The notes below the pieces were generated by a model that was not told the DNA's origin, did no database searches, and saw only the letters and a list, made by a program, of their open reading frames with translations. A stretch of DNA of 64,000 nt from Carallia brachiata (lineage: Eukaryota; Streptophyta; Magnoliopsida; Malpighiales; Rhizophoraceae): NCBI GenBank assembly GCA_021464245.1, contig JADCRB010000066.1, forward strand, positions 2,083,548 to 2,147,547, in the 5' to 3' direction. The position numbers and the translations under genes were made by a program. Each line of letters begins with the position of its first letter. Position 1 is the stretch's first letter. Shown here piece by piece: positions 34,390 to 46,193 of this stretch.

Positions 34390-37300
34390 ATGGCCACTTC
34401 CAGCGTCATGCCGGACGTCCCAACTTCACTTCTATATGACGACACCGTTGAGGACTCCGTTGACTACAAAGGCCGCCCGGTCTTCCGATCCACCTCTGGT
34501 GGCTGGAGATCCGATCTTCCATCGGTGACAAATTAACACTCTTTTTTTTTCTCCTTATTTTTTCAAATTTTGATGAAGATTTTGAACTTTGGCACGGACA
34601 TTTGACTTTTTTTTTTTTTTTTCTGCGTTTGAAGGTGTGGAAGTGGCGGAGAGTTTTGCGTATTATGGGATAGAATCCAACTTAATAACGTACTTAACGG
34701 GGCCGCTGGGCCAATCGACGGCTGTGGGGGCGCAGAACGTGAACGCGTGGTCGGGAACGACGTCGTTACTGCCTTTGTTGGGTGCATTGGTTGCTGATTC
34801 TTTGCTTGGCAGATACCGCAGCATTGTGCTGGCTTCTTTCATCTACATCATTGTACTCTCTCTTTCTCTCTCTCACATACACACACCAACACACTCGACC
34901 ACAGAGAGTGTTGTTTTGTGTGGACAAGAAATTTTTAGGAGTCATTGGAAGTAAAACTGGTAAAATAGTACAAACAGAGATACAAGTCTTGGGAATTTAT
35001 TTTATTTGATTCTTTTGTGGATCATTTTCCAATTGGCTAAATTGAGCATTTCGAGATTCCCATGGGAGGGGGGGATAGGGCAAGAATGAACCAAAAAACA
35101 AAAAAAAACATATGCTTTTGTTGATTTAATTATGTGAACAACATTATGGGACAGTTTGAACTTTGAATTGAAGTGCTGCCTCCAGAATCTGGCATTGTCC
35201 TCTATGAACCATAGAATCCATTTGTAGGAATACAACTTGTTCTCCTCATATCACTTTTCTTTTGGGTTCAATAAGCAATTCTTTTTTCTTTTTCTTTTTT
35301 TTTTTAATTTGGAAATACTGCATCATTAGAATTAACAAATTGGATGCCGGTGTATTTGGTTGGAGAGTGTGGCATGCCACACAAGCATAGCCTCGATGGA
35401 TTGTTAATGGTGTGCTATTATTGAAAGAATACAAAAGCTTATTCACGTATTTGCAATGAATTACAATTTGTGCTCAAATTTAGAAAGTTTTTTTTTTTTT
35501 CTTATATTAACCTATTACAAGGAAATTTTTAACTTTTGAACTTTTGTTGTTCCTTCTACTTGAAAAGGAGAGATCAAAATACATAAAACAATATAGGCTT
35601 ATTGCTGCAAAGTTCAACTGTTTCCTGCTTTACCTAAAAGTGGTTGTGGCAGAAGCTCACACCATTTGCTCCAATACCAATATTGTGAATCTCTTTGGAA
35701 CATCTTTTTTCTTGCACCTCCATTTCAAAACCAATATATAGTGAAATAGGAACCTTTTTGCCTTCTTGTTTCTTGGGAACTTTACAAAATGTTGTCCTCA
35801 TTTGCTGTAAATGTAGTGTAATTTTCAGCTCTGGTTAAAAGTTCTGCCACCCTGGAATCAATAACAGGGACTTGGCCTGCTAACTCTGTCAGCTATGCTT
35901 CCTTCTCTCATCGGTTCCGACTGCCAAGACACCAACCTTATCACCTCATGTTCTCCTATTTCACTTCAAGCAGTTTTATTCTTCTTCTCTCTGTATCTAG
36001 TAGCAATTGCACACAGTGCGCACAAGCCTTGTGCCCAGGCTTTTGGAGCTGATCAGTTTGATGGACAAGATCCCGAGGAGTGCAAAGCAAAAGCTTCATT
36101 CTTCAATTGGTGGTTCTTTTGCTTATGTGTAGGAGCCTCGGTGGCGATACTGGTCGTAAGCTACATACAGGACAACCTTAATTGGGGTCTTGGGTTTGGA
36201 ATTCCTTGTATTATGATGGTTATCGCCCTTGTCATTTTCTTACTTGGAACTAAGACATATCGTTTGAGTACCAAAGGCGAAGAGAAAAGTGCCTTCCTGA
36301 GAATAGGTTGTGTATTCATTGCAACAATTAAGAATTGGCGAACCATGCCTCTTGCAATAGCTGCCAAGGAAGAAACTCATGGAATCCTGCCTCACCAGAG
36401 CTCTGAGCAATTGAAGTAAGAGATATTGTTTGCATAGTTTGGCAGTTAAAAAGGATGCACCAAGATGTCTGAAAGTTTTTCAATATTAAAAACTTGATGT
36501 TGTAACTTTGAAGATTTTGGATTCAGAGTAAGAGATATTTTTCGCAAATGGCAACACTTTCTGTGTGCAATATGGATTCATTATGCTTTACTGTCTTCAA
36601 TTCTTGTTGATTAATATCTATCTACATGTTTTCATAGCAGCAACTTAGCTGTGGAATTGGAATAACTTTATTCATATCATATCCCTTTACCTATGGAGCC
36701 CCTTATTCTGTCGGTGGCATTGAGAAAATTTTTATACGCTTAAAAGTGCTCTTTAATTACCTTTTCTTTATCCTAGATCCTCTAAGATAGAACGTTTGGA
36801 ATTAATGTGCCAGGTTCCTGAACAAAGCCCTGATTGCACCAAATGGCTCAGAGGAAGATGACAAGTTGTGTAGTCTGAATGATGTTGAAGAAGCCAAGGC
36901 AGTACTCAGACTTGTTCCTATATGGGCTGCATGCTTGGTTTTCGCCATTGTCTATGCTCAATCCCCTACTTTTTACACTAAGCAAGGAGTGACTTTGGAC
37001 AGATCAATCTTTCCAGGTTTCGACATTCCAGCAGCTTCCCTCCAGTCTTTTATAAGTCTTTCCATTGTTCTCTTTGTACCAATCTATGACCGCGTCTTTG
37101 TTCCCTTGGCAAGAATTTTTACTAGGAAAACTTCTGGAATTACAATGCTTCAGAGAATTGGAACTGGGATTTTTTATCTGTTCTGTGTATGGTAATTGCT
37201 GCACTAGTCGAGATGAAGAGATTAAAAACTGCTCAAGAGTTTGGACTAGTTGATATGCCAAATGTTACAATTCCAATGAGTATTTGGTGGTTAATGCCAC

Positions 37301-37632
37301 AGTATGCCTTGTTTGGAGTTGCTGAGGTGTTTACCCTGGTTGGTCTGCAAGAGTTCTTCTATGATCAGGTCCCCAGTGATTTGAGGAGTGTTGGTCTTTC
37401 TCTCTACCTTAGCATTTTTGGTGTGGGGAGCTTTTTAAGCAGCTTTCTTGTCTCAATTATCGAGAAGGCAACCGGAGGGAATGGCCGTGATAGCTGGTTC
37501 ACCGATAATCTTAATAGGGCTCATCTTGATTACTTCTACTGGCTGCTTGCTGGTCTAAGTGCAGTGCAATTGGTTGCTTTCTTGTATTTTGCAAATATTA
37601 TGTTTATGCTAGGGGAGGCAGGACGTAGATGA
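34390..37632 (+). pseudogene. NPF5.10-like copy A, disrupted
   Basis: First unit of the tandem array. Exons match the intact copy B: 34390-34524, 34635-34852, 35868-36415 and 36814-37632. Compared with B, exon 1 lacks 4 bp at its 3' end (about 34512-34522), so the [11 protein letters not shown] junction is lost and the frame shifts. The proton-coupling motif reads EVAES instead of EVAER. Exon 4 lacks one base at 37169-37176, giving a stop at 37193-37195, and another A at about 37592-37595, which alters the C-terminus. Exons 2 and 3 are otherwise open ([38 protein letters not shown]). Introns and 3' flank remain close to B, so the copy is young. One-base changes may be assembly errors, but the 4-bp deletion and lost Arg support real decay. 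Confidence 0.85.
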
Positions 37633-38112
37633 GGTGCCTTGAGTCGTAGCAATTGTCTTGTGTGTCAAGTAAATTATTGGTGGTGCAATTGTGCTGTAAG
37701 TCGAGCTTATAAATATTATCTTATGGGCCTGTTCGATTATGTTCGTTTTTGGATTTCCTTTTTGTTCTCCGTGAAACAATAGAAATCTTGTGCAATTGTC
37801 TTGTGTCTCAATCTCTCTGCATGTCTCTCTCATCCTCTGATGCATGAGGCAGTGCTTTAGGCCAATTACGGAAGAAGATTCTCTGCCATGTGTCAAGAAA
37901 ACAGAGACTGGCAAGAGAGGCAGAAAAATTAGTTGGAGAATTGGTTAGTGGTGGTGGAGGTGATTGTGTGCTTGAGATCCATTGTTTTAAAGTATTAGGT
38001 GATTGATCAGTGTAATTAGTTCAGGATCAATACATTCTCCGGTATAAATGATTGTAACGAAGTGTACAGAGATCATGATTGAACAGTAATACAATAATAC
38101 AATCTCTCTGTT

Positions 38113-38133
38113 CTTCTTCGTATTCTTCTTCTT

Positions 38134-38162
<29 letters not shown>
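38113..38162. repeat. (CTT)n microsatellite
   Basis: About 15 CTT units with one early interruption, 480-530 bases downstream of the NPF copy A stop. The equivalent spot in unit B (about 49,905-49,940) has a shorter, interrupted version. Confidence 0.95.
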
Positions 38163-38165
<3 letters not shown>

Positions 38166-38474
38166 CGCAGATGGCTTTTGTTGTGGCCTGTTTAAAACAA
38201 GGTTCTGGTTTGAAATGGTATGCACGTCAACTTGTTTGATTGTTGGCTTCGTTGTATTTGTGATTGCTAATCTTCTTTTCATATATGCAACCAAAAATTT
38301 CATTAAATAGACAGCCTTCTGCACTTCTGTTTCACACCCTTTGCTTATGATTTATGGTTTGAATTGCGTTGCGAGCTTAATCACACCTTTTTGAGCTGCC
38401 TAGTCACTTCTGCAGATTTCGTTGTTCTGTAAAGTTTATATCAAAAGTACATTATTTTTATATGTAAGCTCCAG

Positions 38475-38574
38475 ATGTGATTGAAAACTTGCTCAAGATG
38501 GCGAAGGACATCATTCAGACATCTGTTGACTAGTGGAGGCCGAAGGCATGCTTAAGGCATTCGAGCATTTGTAG
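38475..38574 (+). pseudogene. Recurring exon-like fragment X, A-unit copy
   Basis: It follows a splice-acceptor-like 'gctccag' and is homologous to the open B-unit piece at 50251-50360. Here 9 bases equivalent to Ile-Val-Leu are missing and a TAG follows VD, so it is broken. The family is not recognised. Confidence 0.4.
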
Positions 38575-41007
38575 GAGTTGGCATTTGAGCATTCGCAGGA
38601 GTCGGCAGTCAGTGGCTAGCAGATGTGCTGCAGGTAGCCCACACTAATCTTCACCTGGGTTTGCATCAATCATGCTTGCCAATTTGCAGTTCCTGTGTTC
38701 ATTTCGCCGTGTTCCCTATTATCTTTCTTGGTAAATCAGTCCAATTGATCAGTCAGTAAGAGATTAATCTCTTCTACTAGACTCCACCATCTTTTATAGG
38801 TTTTCTGGAAGTGTTGTTATAAATGAGAAATGCTATTCACATGTAATGGATCATTTCCTGGCGCTGAGTAAATAATTAATTCAATCAAAGCATGTAATTT
38901 TGTTGGAATTTTTGCTCATTTTGTTAGAACCTGAGATAAACTATTATTGTTTGCTTGTTTCATCTTTTTGTTCTTGGATTTTTGTTTCCTTTTTTTTTTT
39001 TTTTTTCTCGTCTTGTATCTCATTTCTCGTTACCTTCTAGGTCCCCAAGTGGTGGGTGTGGTCAGTCATTGACATCCCTTCATCAGTTGCAGTCAGCAAG
39101 TTCTCTTCTCCTGAATTGTTAACCCAAATGCAGCGTGAATTAATTTAGCCGCTGTGCTTGAGAAATTTGATTGAAAGCACGGGAAAAACATATATTAAGT
39201 TTCCACGTTGTATGTTAAGTTTAGCGCCATCTTCCATTTGATTTTACAGTCTTCTAGCGATCAGAAGAACCGAAGGTTTTGAGTCGAGCCGGAACCTAAA
39301 CAGAAACTTAAATTGGAATCGAAGCCGTTGGTTTGAACTGAACTGAACTGGAATTGAATTATAAGATGGTCTGAATCCTTGAAATAGGAACCGTTACTTC
39401 TAAACTAGAACTAAAACCGAACTGGACCGTGGTCATGTCTAGCTTAAATCAAACTTTTTACTTTGTTTTCATCCTCTTTTCCGCCTCCGGAATTTCGAAA
39501 TGATTAGCAGACGTTTTTAGTATTTTTGGACAGTACTACTTACGATTGCTGATGCACCATATGAATGCGCTTCAGCACAAGTTCGTTGGTTAATTGCAAA
39601 AATAATTGTTTACTTGGGAGTTGGGGTATATACATCCAAACAAATATAATTGTTTAAATTATGTATTATCGTTTAATAATTATTATCTATTATTTTTAAA
39701 AATAATTATTATCTATTATGTATAGGTTCAATATATCATAAGTATGTCTGTGATATGTCTGAATCGTGTCTTTTTTTTATTCAAATTTGTTTTGGTGGAC
39801 GTGTTTTTGACATATCAGGCGCGTGTTTGATTGTGTCTGACATAGGGCATGGCCCCAAATTTGTTGTATCTGCGCTTTGTAGAGCAATTTATATTGACGA
39901 AATGAACCTTGTGGGCCGATTTAAAAAATAAAACATTCAGGATATGAATCAACAAAATTGAAAACACATGGGGTTGATTATAGCTTTCTTACTTTTAGTT
40001 TTAGTAAATCACCATTAACTAAATCAAATTGAAATGTTATTTTATATGTATATTTGATTTTGATTCTAAAAATATTAAAAATAATACTAATAAGATTATT
40101 AATGACAAATAAATTTTATTAAAATATAATTATATCTTAAATAATCAATGATATATCTTTATATATAATAATAATTATAAAGTTCATTTTAGAAATGAAT
40201 AAAGATTTTTATATTTAAATTATAAATTTTAAAAAATTTTTAATGAACCAAAACTTTCAATTATCAGAAATTTAATTTTAATTTTAATGATTTGATTCGG
40301 TTAACCGATCATATCATGAATAATCCTAACAGCAGATCACTCATTGAAACATAAACAATTTTTTGTTTCAATAATTTGTTTCAATAATTTGTGTCACTAA
40401 TGCAATCATCCTTGTCTCTTGGTTTTTAATACTAAATTCGGAAAAAGTTTTCGACCGTAACGTGTTGCTATTAATAAACATAATAAGTAAATTATACAAT
40501 ATGATAAATAAATTAAAGAAAAATGTACCACTAGTCAATGAATTATACAACACGGACACGGCCTCAGTAAAAAGGAAATTACCTTTGACATACTTTCCTT
40601 CTTATAATAAGAATTTATTACATGTCAAAGAGATTATAAGACACAGACCAATAAAAAGAAAATTACCCTTTTGAGCACTTCTTTTCTAATAATAATTTTT
40701 GCCACATAAATTTTTTGATATATTATATAAAAGTTGTATTAAGATTATAAATTTTTAAAAATTATATTAAATTTATTAAAAAATAATTAAATTGTACTAA
40801 ATTTATAAATTTTTAAAAATTATTTTAAATTTATTAAAAAATATAAATATGATGATTTTTTTTAAAATTAATCCAAAAAAAGGAAAAGAAATATCTTCAT
40901 GGCTTCCAAACTTGAGATGTGAAGAAAGAGCAATCTGCAACTCAGATATGCGGCTGAAAAGCAGATCCACGTCATCCCCTTATCAAAAACTCATACCAGC
41001 GTACACT

Positions 41008-41737
41008 GAGGTTGTTTGTTTGGGTTAATTTTTAAAAAAATATATTTATGTTTTATTTTAAAAAAATAGAAAAATAGGTGTTTGGTAAATTTTTAAATGT
41101 TACAGTTTGATTCTGTTTATTTTTTTATTTGACTTCCTAACAGCAGTTGATTGAAAAACAATTCTGAACTACTTTTTACTATTTTTTAAATTACTTTTAA
41201 CTTTTTAATATTAATAATAATTTATATACACTAAATTACCCTTAAAGAATATTAATATAATTTTACTACTATTTTTTTTTACTTGACACATGAATTAAAT
41301 ATGTTAATTTATTTTATTAGTATTTATATAACTTCAATAATTTTTTTAAGTATTCTTAAATAATATTTTTTTCACTTCAATTTTCTTTAATATTGATATT
41401 TATAAAAAAAATTCAAATATAATAATTTTTATCATTTAATAAAAATTAATATTTTTTTTTAAAAATAAAAATTAAGTAAAATAATTCTTAATATTATTTA
41501 TAAAATATTATTTTAAAATATAAAATAATAAAATATAAAAATAAAATTTTTAATATGATATATCTACACAAATTATATGACTAAATTAGACATTTTATTA
41601 TTCAGTAAGTGTAAAATTAACTAAATACTTTATTAATTTTATCGACAATTAGTAACAACAAATAAGAATTAGCAATCTCCAATCAATAATAATAATCAAT
41701 AATAATAATATTTAACAGTTAACTTAAACAGGCTCTC
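41008..41737. mobile_element. Probable non-autonomous TIR element
   Basis: The left end reads 'gaggttgtttgtttgggtta' and the complement of the right end reads 'gagagcctgtttaagttaa', giving imperfect inverted ends typical of small hAT-like plant elements. The interior is AT-rich and non-coding. I found no convincing 8-bp target duplication. Confidence 0.5.
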
Positions 41738-42279
41738 ACTCTACGTTGCTGCGTCCTTCTACAGTTGCTTCTTCGTATCTGACTACGAAGAAAAAGAACA
41801 AAACCAAAAAAGACAGGAAGGAACAACATGCGGCTGACAATACAGTGGATTATACGGTGGTTCTGGTGGGAGACTCTCGGAAGGTATCAGTGAGTCAGTG
41901 ACCAGCAGCGGGAGGCGGCCAGGAGGCAGGAAAAATAGAGCTACTTTTAAAATTTTTTTTTCCCGGTGTTTTGTGGTATTTTTAGAGTGGAAGTTTGTTT
42001 AAATCGTGATTTGGTTGCTGGTCATAGTATTCTTCTGTGACTGAAGAACAATGACAATTTTTTTTTTTTTTATAATCAATTTAGGTCTTGATTTCTCTTG
42101 CTAATCATGACTGTGGAGTCGAGTTTTTGGAATGTTGAGGCTCGTTGAGATCTTGGGGTGGCTGAAGGAACAAATTAGATCGCAGGGATGTTGAGTTTCT
42201 TGGGCTAGCCGAGAGTGTATTAGGGAGTTTTTTTTAAAAAAAGAAAGTTCCTGTTACATGAGCAGATTCTGATAGACGA

Positions 42280-42450
42280 ATAGTATTCACACATCATTTA
42301 ATTTGTATAATTATAAATATATTTTTTATAATCATAATTAAAAAATATAAATAAAAAAAATTAGTAATATTTTTATATCATTTTTTATTGTTACAATTAT
42401 ATAAAATATATTTTTTATTATACAAAATGTGAATTTAAACATTTTCTGTC
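42280..42450. mobile_element. Small foldback MITE-like element
   Basis: The left segment around 'tattcacac...tttgtataattata' is repeated as the complement of the right segment ending 'tacaaaatgtgaattt'. The loop is AT-only. Arms are short and diverged, so the ends are approximate. Confidence 0.5.
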
Positions 42451-43152
42451 CAGCAAATTGTATGTTTATAGACTTTTTCTAAAAAAAAAATTCTAAAACA
42501 AGGTGTAAGTGGGGGACTTTTTTTTTTGGGTATTTGTTCTTTTTTTCAAATCATATTCTCGTCGGTCAAATACACTACTTAATGTGTTAATTGTAATTTT
42601 GTCCAAATTAGTATGTAATTGGAACAAATCTGAAAAGTATAAGACTGGTCTAAAATGATTAAACGTTATAAGACTTAATTACAAAAAATTAGAAAAGGTT
42701 CAGGATTTTTTTAGTTTTTATCCTGATAAATGAAAAAAATGTGTGTTCTTTAAAAGAAAAAAAAAACCACCTTTTTGTGTGGTTACGGTTTAGTTTAGGT
42801 GTAGTTTGAGTTTTATTAGAATAATTGATAGAATTAAATTTATTTTGAATTACCAATATCATGAATAATTTAATAATATTTATTGTGTGTTATAAAATTT
42901 ACAGTAAATATCAGCCTGATAAAACACTGCCACTATATATCTATTTTAAAAAAAAATGAAAAAACAAAAGTTCTAGATTAATCTTCACTTTTCGCCCTTA
43001 TTTAATTATTATAGACACTATATCATTTTTTTTTATCGAAATCAGTTCTTTATATCTTTTTTTGATCAAGAGTTCTTTACATTTTTATTTTTATTGTAGA
43101 GTAATTTAGTAATTTGAATGATGTGATAAATTTGGGTTTCCTATATATATCG

Positions 43153-43310
43153 TTTCCCAGGCTCTCGCTTCCACGGAGGCCCAACGCCGACAGCTTGGCA
43201 AGAGACGTGGCAGATTCCGGGCTTGATAGGTCCACGGAGGAAGAGGAGACAACAGTTGAAGCGGAGATGGATCGCATAGCCACAATGGAGTCAAAGAGTT
43301 TTAAATGTCA
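43153..43310 (+). pseudogene. Recurring gene fragment Y, copy upstream of B
   Basis: The frame reads LSLPRRPNADSLARDVADSG then DRSTEEEETTVEAEMDRIAT. The same piece occurs upstream of copy C (53751-53938, with an ATG start and an internal TAG) and as a short remnant upstream of copy D (61160-61205). It looks like the 5' coding exon of an unrelated gene carried along by the tandem duplication. An acidic segment follows a basic one. I do not recognise the family. Confidence 0.5.
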
Positions 43311-45091
43311 ACTGCAAAGAAAACGTAAATGACCACGAGTATAAGATGTGTTGTGTTATTCCTTAAAATTAACTTCGTTGTTATTCTTATTTATAAATAT
43401 TTTTTTAATAAAAAATTATATTACAAATATATCAATTATTATATTTATATATTAGAGTAAGTTTTGTCTGACCTTTACATCTCTATTTAAATAATTCTAT
43501 AAAGAAAGACTCACTATTTGAGCACTGATGAGAAGTTTTGCTATTGAAAACCATAGCGGTTACTGAATCTGTAACTCACATTGTACTCAATTTTTTTTAG
43601 CCGTAACGAACACTTAACATTCTATTGAGAGAGAGTTGCGTAATAGAAACTCAAATTTGAATCACAAACATAAAACACGTATTAATTTATTACTAAATTA
43701 TCAAATTATCACTTCAGATAATTCTTTATCTTCTCTATTGTTCTTTGTTTTTTCAAAGATTTTTTTAAATAACAAAAAAAAGACGTTATTATGTCAATTC
43801 GACCACTAATCACCTAACTCGACAAAACAAGAATGCCAACAATGTTGGTTGCATAGTTTTTAGGGTTAATATAAAAAAAATTATCACATTTACACTTTTT
43901 AATAAATATAGAATAATATTTAAAAATTAACTAATTGAGAACAATTTAATTATTTTTTAACAAATCTATCATAATTTTTAACAATTAATAAATCTAGTAT
44001 AATTCAATTATTTTTTAATAAATTTAACACGCTGTCAGTTAAAAATAATCAGTTAAAAGTAATTAAATCCTTTAGTATATACATATAGCACGTCTATATT
44101 TAAATCTACTACAGTTTAAAATTCTCAAATGTCATATGTACATATTAAGAAATTCAGTTATTTTTAATTAATGGCACGCTAGATTTGTTAGAACTGTATT
44201 AAAAATTATATTAGATTTGTAAAAAAATGTAAAGGTAATAATTTTTTTTATATTAACCAAAATTGTTAAAATCGGACCCATTATTGAGTTGGTGAAAATG
44301 GTAGATTAGTGTATTAATGGTCCAATCGGTATCCAGCGGTTAAATCGACAAATCAATTTTATTTAATAAAATAATAATAAATAATCGTAATTTATTGTTT
44401 TTTAATAACAAACAACCAATATAATTATAAAAAATATAATAGAAGTCTACTTATAATAAAATAAAATCAAAGTACAAGACATTAAAAATAGTTTCCCAAG
44501 TAAATAAATCAATAGAGTATTCATATCAAAAATAAAATATCATAGAACTATTAATAAAATATTCATATTTAAAAATAAAATATTATAGAGCTAACATATG
44601 TTCCAAAAATATAAGATTTCTCATTAATATAAATAGATATGATTCACCCTTATTTTTTATTAAAAAAATAATATTATTTTGGAGAATTTTAAAGAAACAA
44701 CTTGGATCAACATTAAACCATTCATTTTAGCGATTTTCAAGTCATTGATTCAAACCAATTCAAGCAGTTTTCAAGCTGTTTTATTTCTATCTTGTTTCAA
44801 TGACAAAATCAAATCACTTTGGTCCATAGATTTTTTAATCTAATTGTCAGATCAATTCAATTTTTAAAATTATAATTAATTGAGTTGATAAGACTTTAGT
44901 CTTTTACTTAAATTTTGAGGTTTTAGTTTTATTAGTAATATTTTTTATTAATAATATATAAGTTAAATATAAATTTTTTGCCTGTGATTTTCGTTAACTT
45001 TAACTTTAAGACTGCGGCAAGTTACTTTCTCCTAATTTTTTTTTTAAAGAAAAAAAAACAAAACGAGAACCAAAGGGCACAGGCACACGGC
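43311..45091. other. AT-rich spacer, no gene seen
   Basis: Low-complexity AT-rich DNA. A short degraded relative of the ACCGGTC-type element is seen near 44,268-44,350 ('gttaaaatcggacc'). At 45,059-45,091 a stretch matches the region just upstream of copy D (61,327-61,360), marking the start of unit B's promoter before it is interrupted. Confidence 0.6.
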
Positions 45092-46119
45092 GTAGTTATA
45101 AAATTCGGCTTGGACGTTGACTCGGACAAAATATTAGGTTAAGGAGTTATTAGTTTAATTATTGAATTATTAGTTCATCAAGTCGGGTTAATGTCTATTA
45201 TAATTTTTACCAACATAGTAAGAAACTATATTATTGATTGCATCTTAAGAAGAGTAATACGTTAAACAGGTATATAAGTTTTTTTTGTACAATTTAACAT
45301 AATAATTATACTTTTAAAAATTAAAAAGTAATTTATGTCAAATAAAATTTTAATAAAAATTCTTAAAGAGCTCTTTTTTAAGTGTCAATTGTAGCATGTT
45401 GCTTAGTATATGGACAACAGTAAATTGTTGTTAGGGACGAAATTAGAAAAAAATTTTGGGGAGCGAATTTTATATGTATATTTATTATAATAATAATAAA
45501 AATTTATGCGATAGAAAATAAAAAAATATTATTAATTATTTTTTATAATAAATATTATAATTATATATCATAAATGTTAATGCTTTAAAATTATTTTTTT
45601 ATTTTTTATATTCAATTAAATGTATTTTTTATATAAATAATAATTCAATCATTTATTATCTATCTCTCATATGATTACACAATAGACTTTTTGTGAGCGT
45701 AGAAAAAATAATTCTTTTGCATGTTATATAAGAATGTATAAGAATAAGAAAAATTTATTCAAATATTTTTAAAAGTAAATAAAATAAAATTAAAAAGATA
45801 ATTAAGTGTACGGGTCTCTCACTTTAAAAAGTTAAATTGTAAAACTTTAAAACTTAAATAGAGATAAAAAAAAAAAAAAAGAGGAAAAGAAGCATTTAAC
45901 CCATGTGGCCATGTTATGGTCGGAACTCAGGAGGAGGAAAAATGTCCAACCGGTTGGGCTAATTTATAAGTTTTAGTCTTAATTTAGTTAAAAATTATTA
46001 ATAAAAATCAAGGAATTGGGCAATCTAATTATTATTTAAACTATCTGACCCAGCTTAATGCTCAGACCATCTGCTCGCCGGTCCGACCGGTCAAGTGGGG
46101 CCAGGTTTTATAACCATGC
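45092..46119. mobile_element. ~1-kb insertion in the copy B promoter
   Basis: Copies C and D have one continuous upstream sequence ('accaaaggccacatgcacgc' to 'tttctgatactaaccacc' in D). In B this is split by about 1.03 kb. The insert ends are inverted, 'gttataaaattcggcttgg' against the complement 'ggttataaaacctggcc'. It contains ccggtccgaccggtca motifs like the Mutator-type element at 17,987. There is no coding content. About 70 bases of the original promoter appear missing. Confidence 0.65.
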
Positions 46120-46193
46120 TTCTGATAGATACTAACAACCGGTGCCTGGCCGCAGCGGCTGAGCTAATGGCGACTGACTTGTAATTTACCGGC

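Larger units (their letters stand above)
37633..41007. other. 3' flank of copy A, duplicated in units B and C
   Basis: No complete gene. Homology to the B unit (49,426 to about 52,600) is continuous in blocks to about 40,340, including a CTT-rich microsatellite (38113-38162), a cryptic exon-like piece (38475-38574) and a segment at about 39,270-39,430 rich in 'gaac/ccgaac' words. Beyond 40,340 the sequence is AT-rich with nothing recognised. Confidence 0.65.

Noticed and set aside
38073..38324. 83-codon minus-strand frame with a long arginine run
   Set aside because: It is the CTT microsatellite read in antisense; the 49867-50112 frame in unit B has the same cause.
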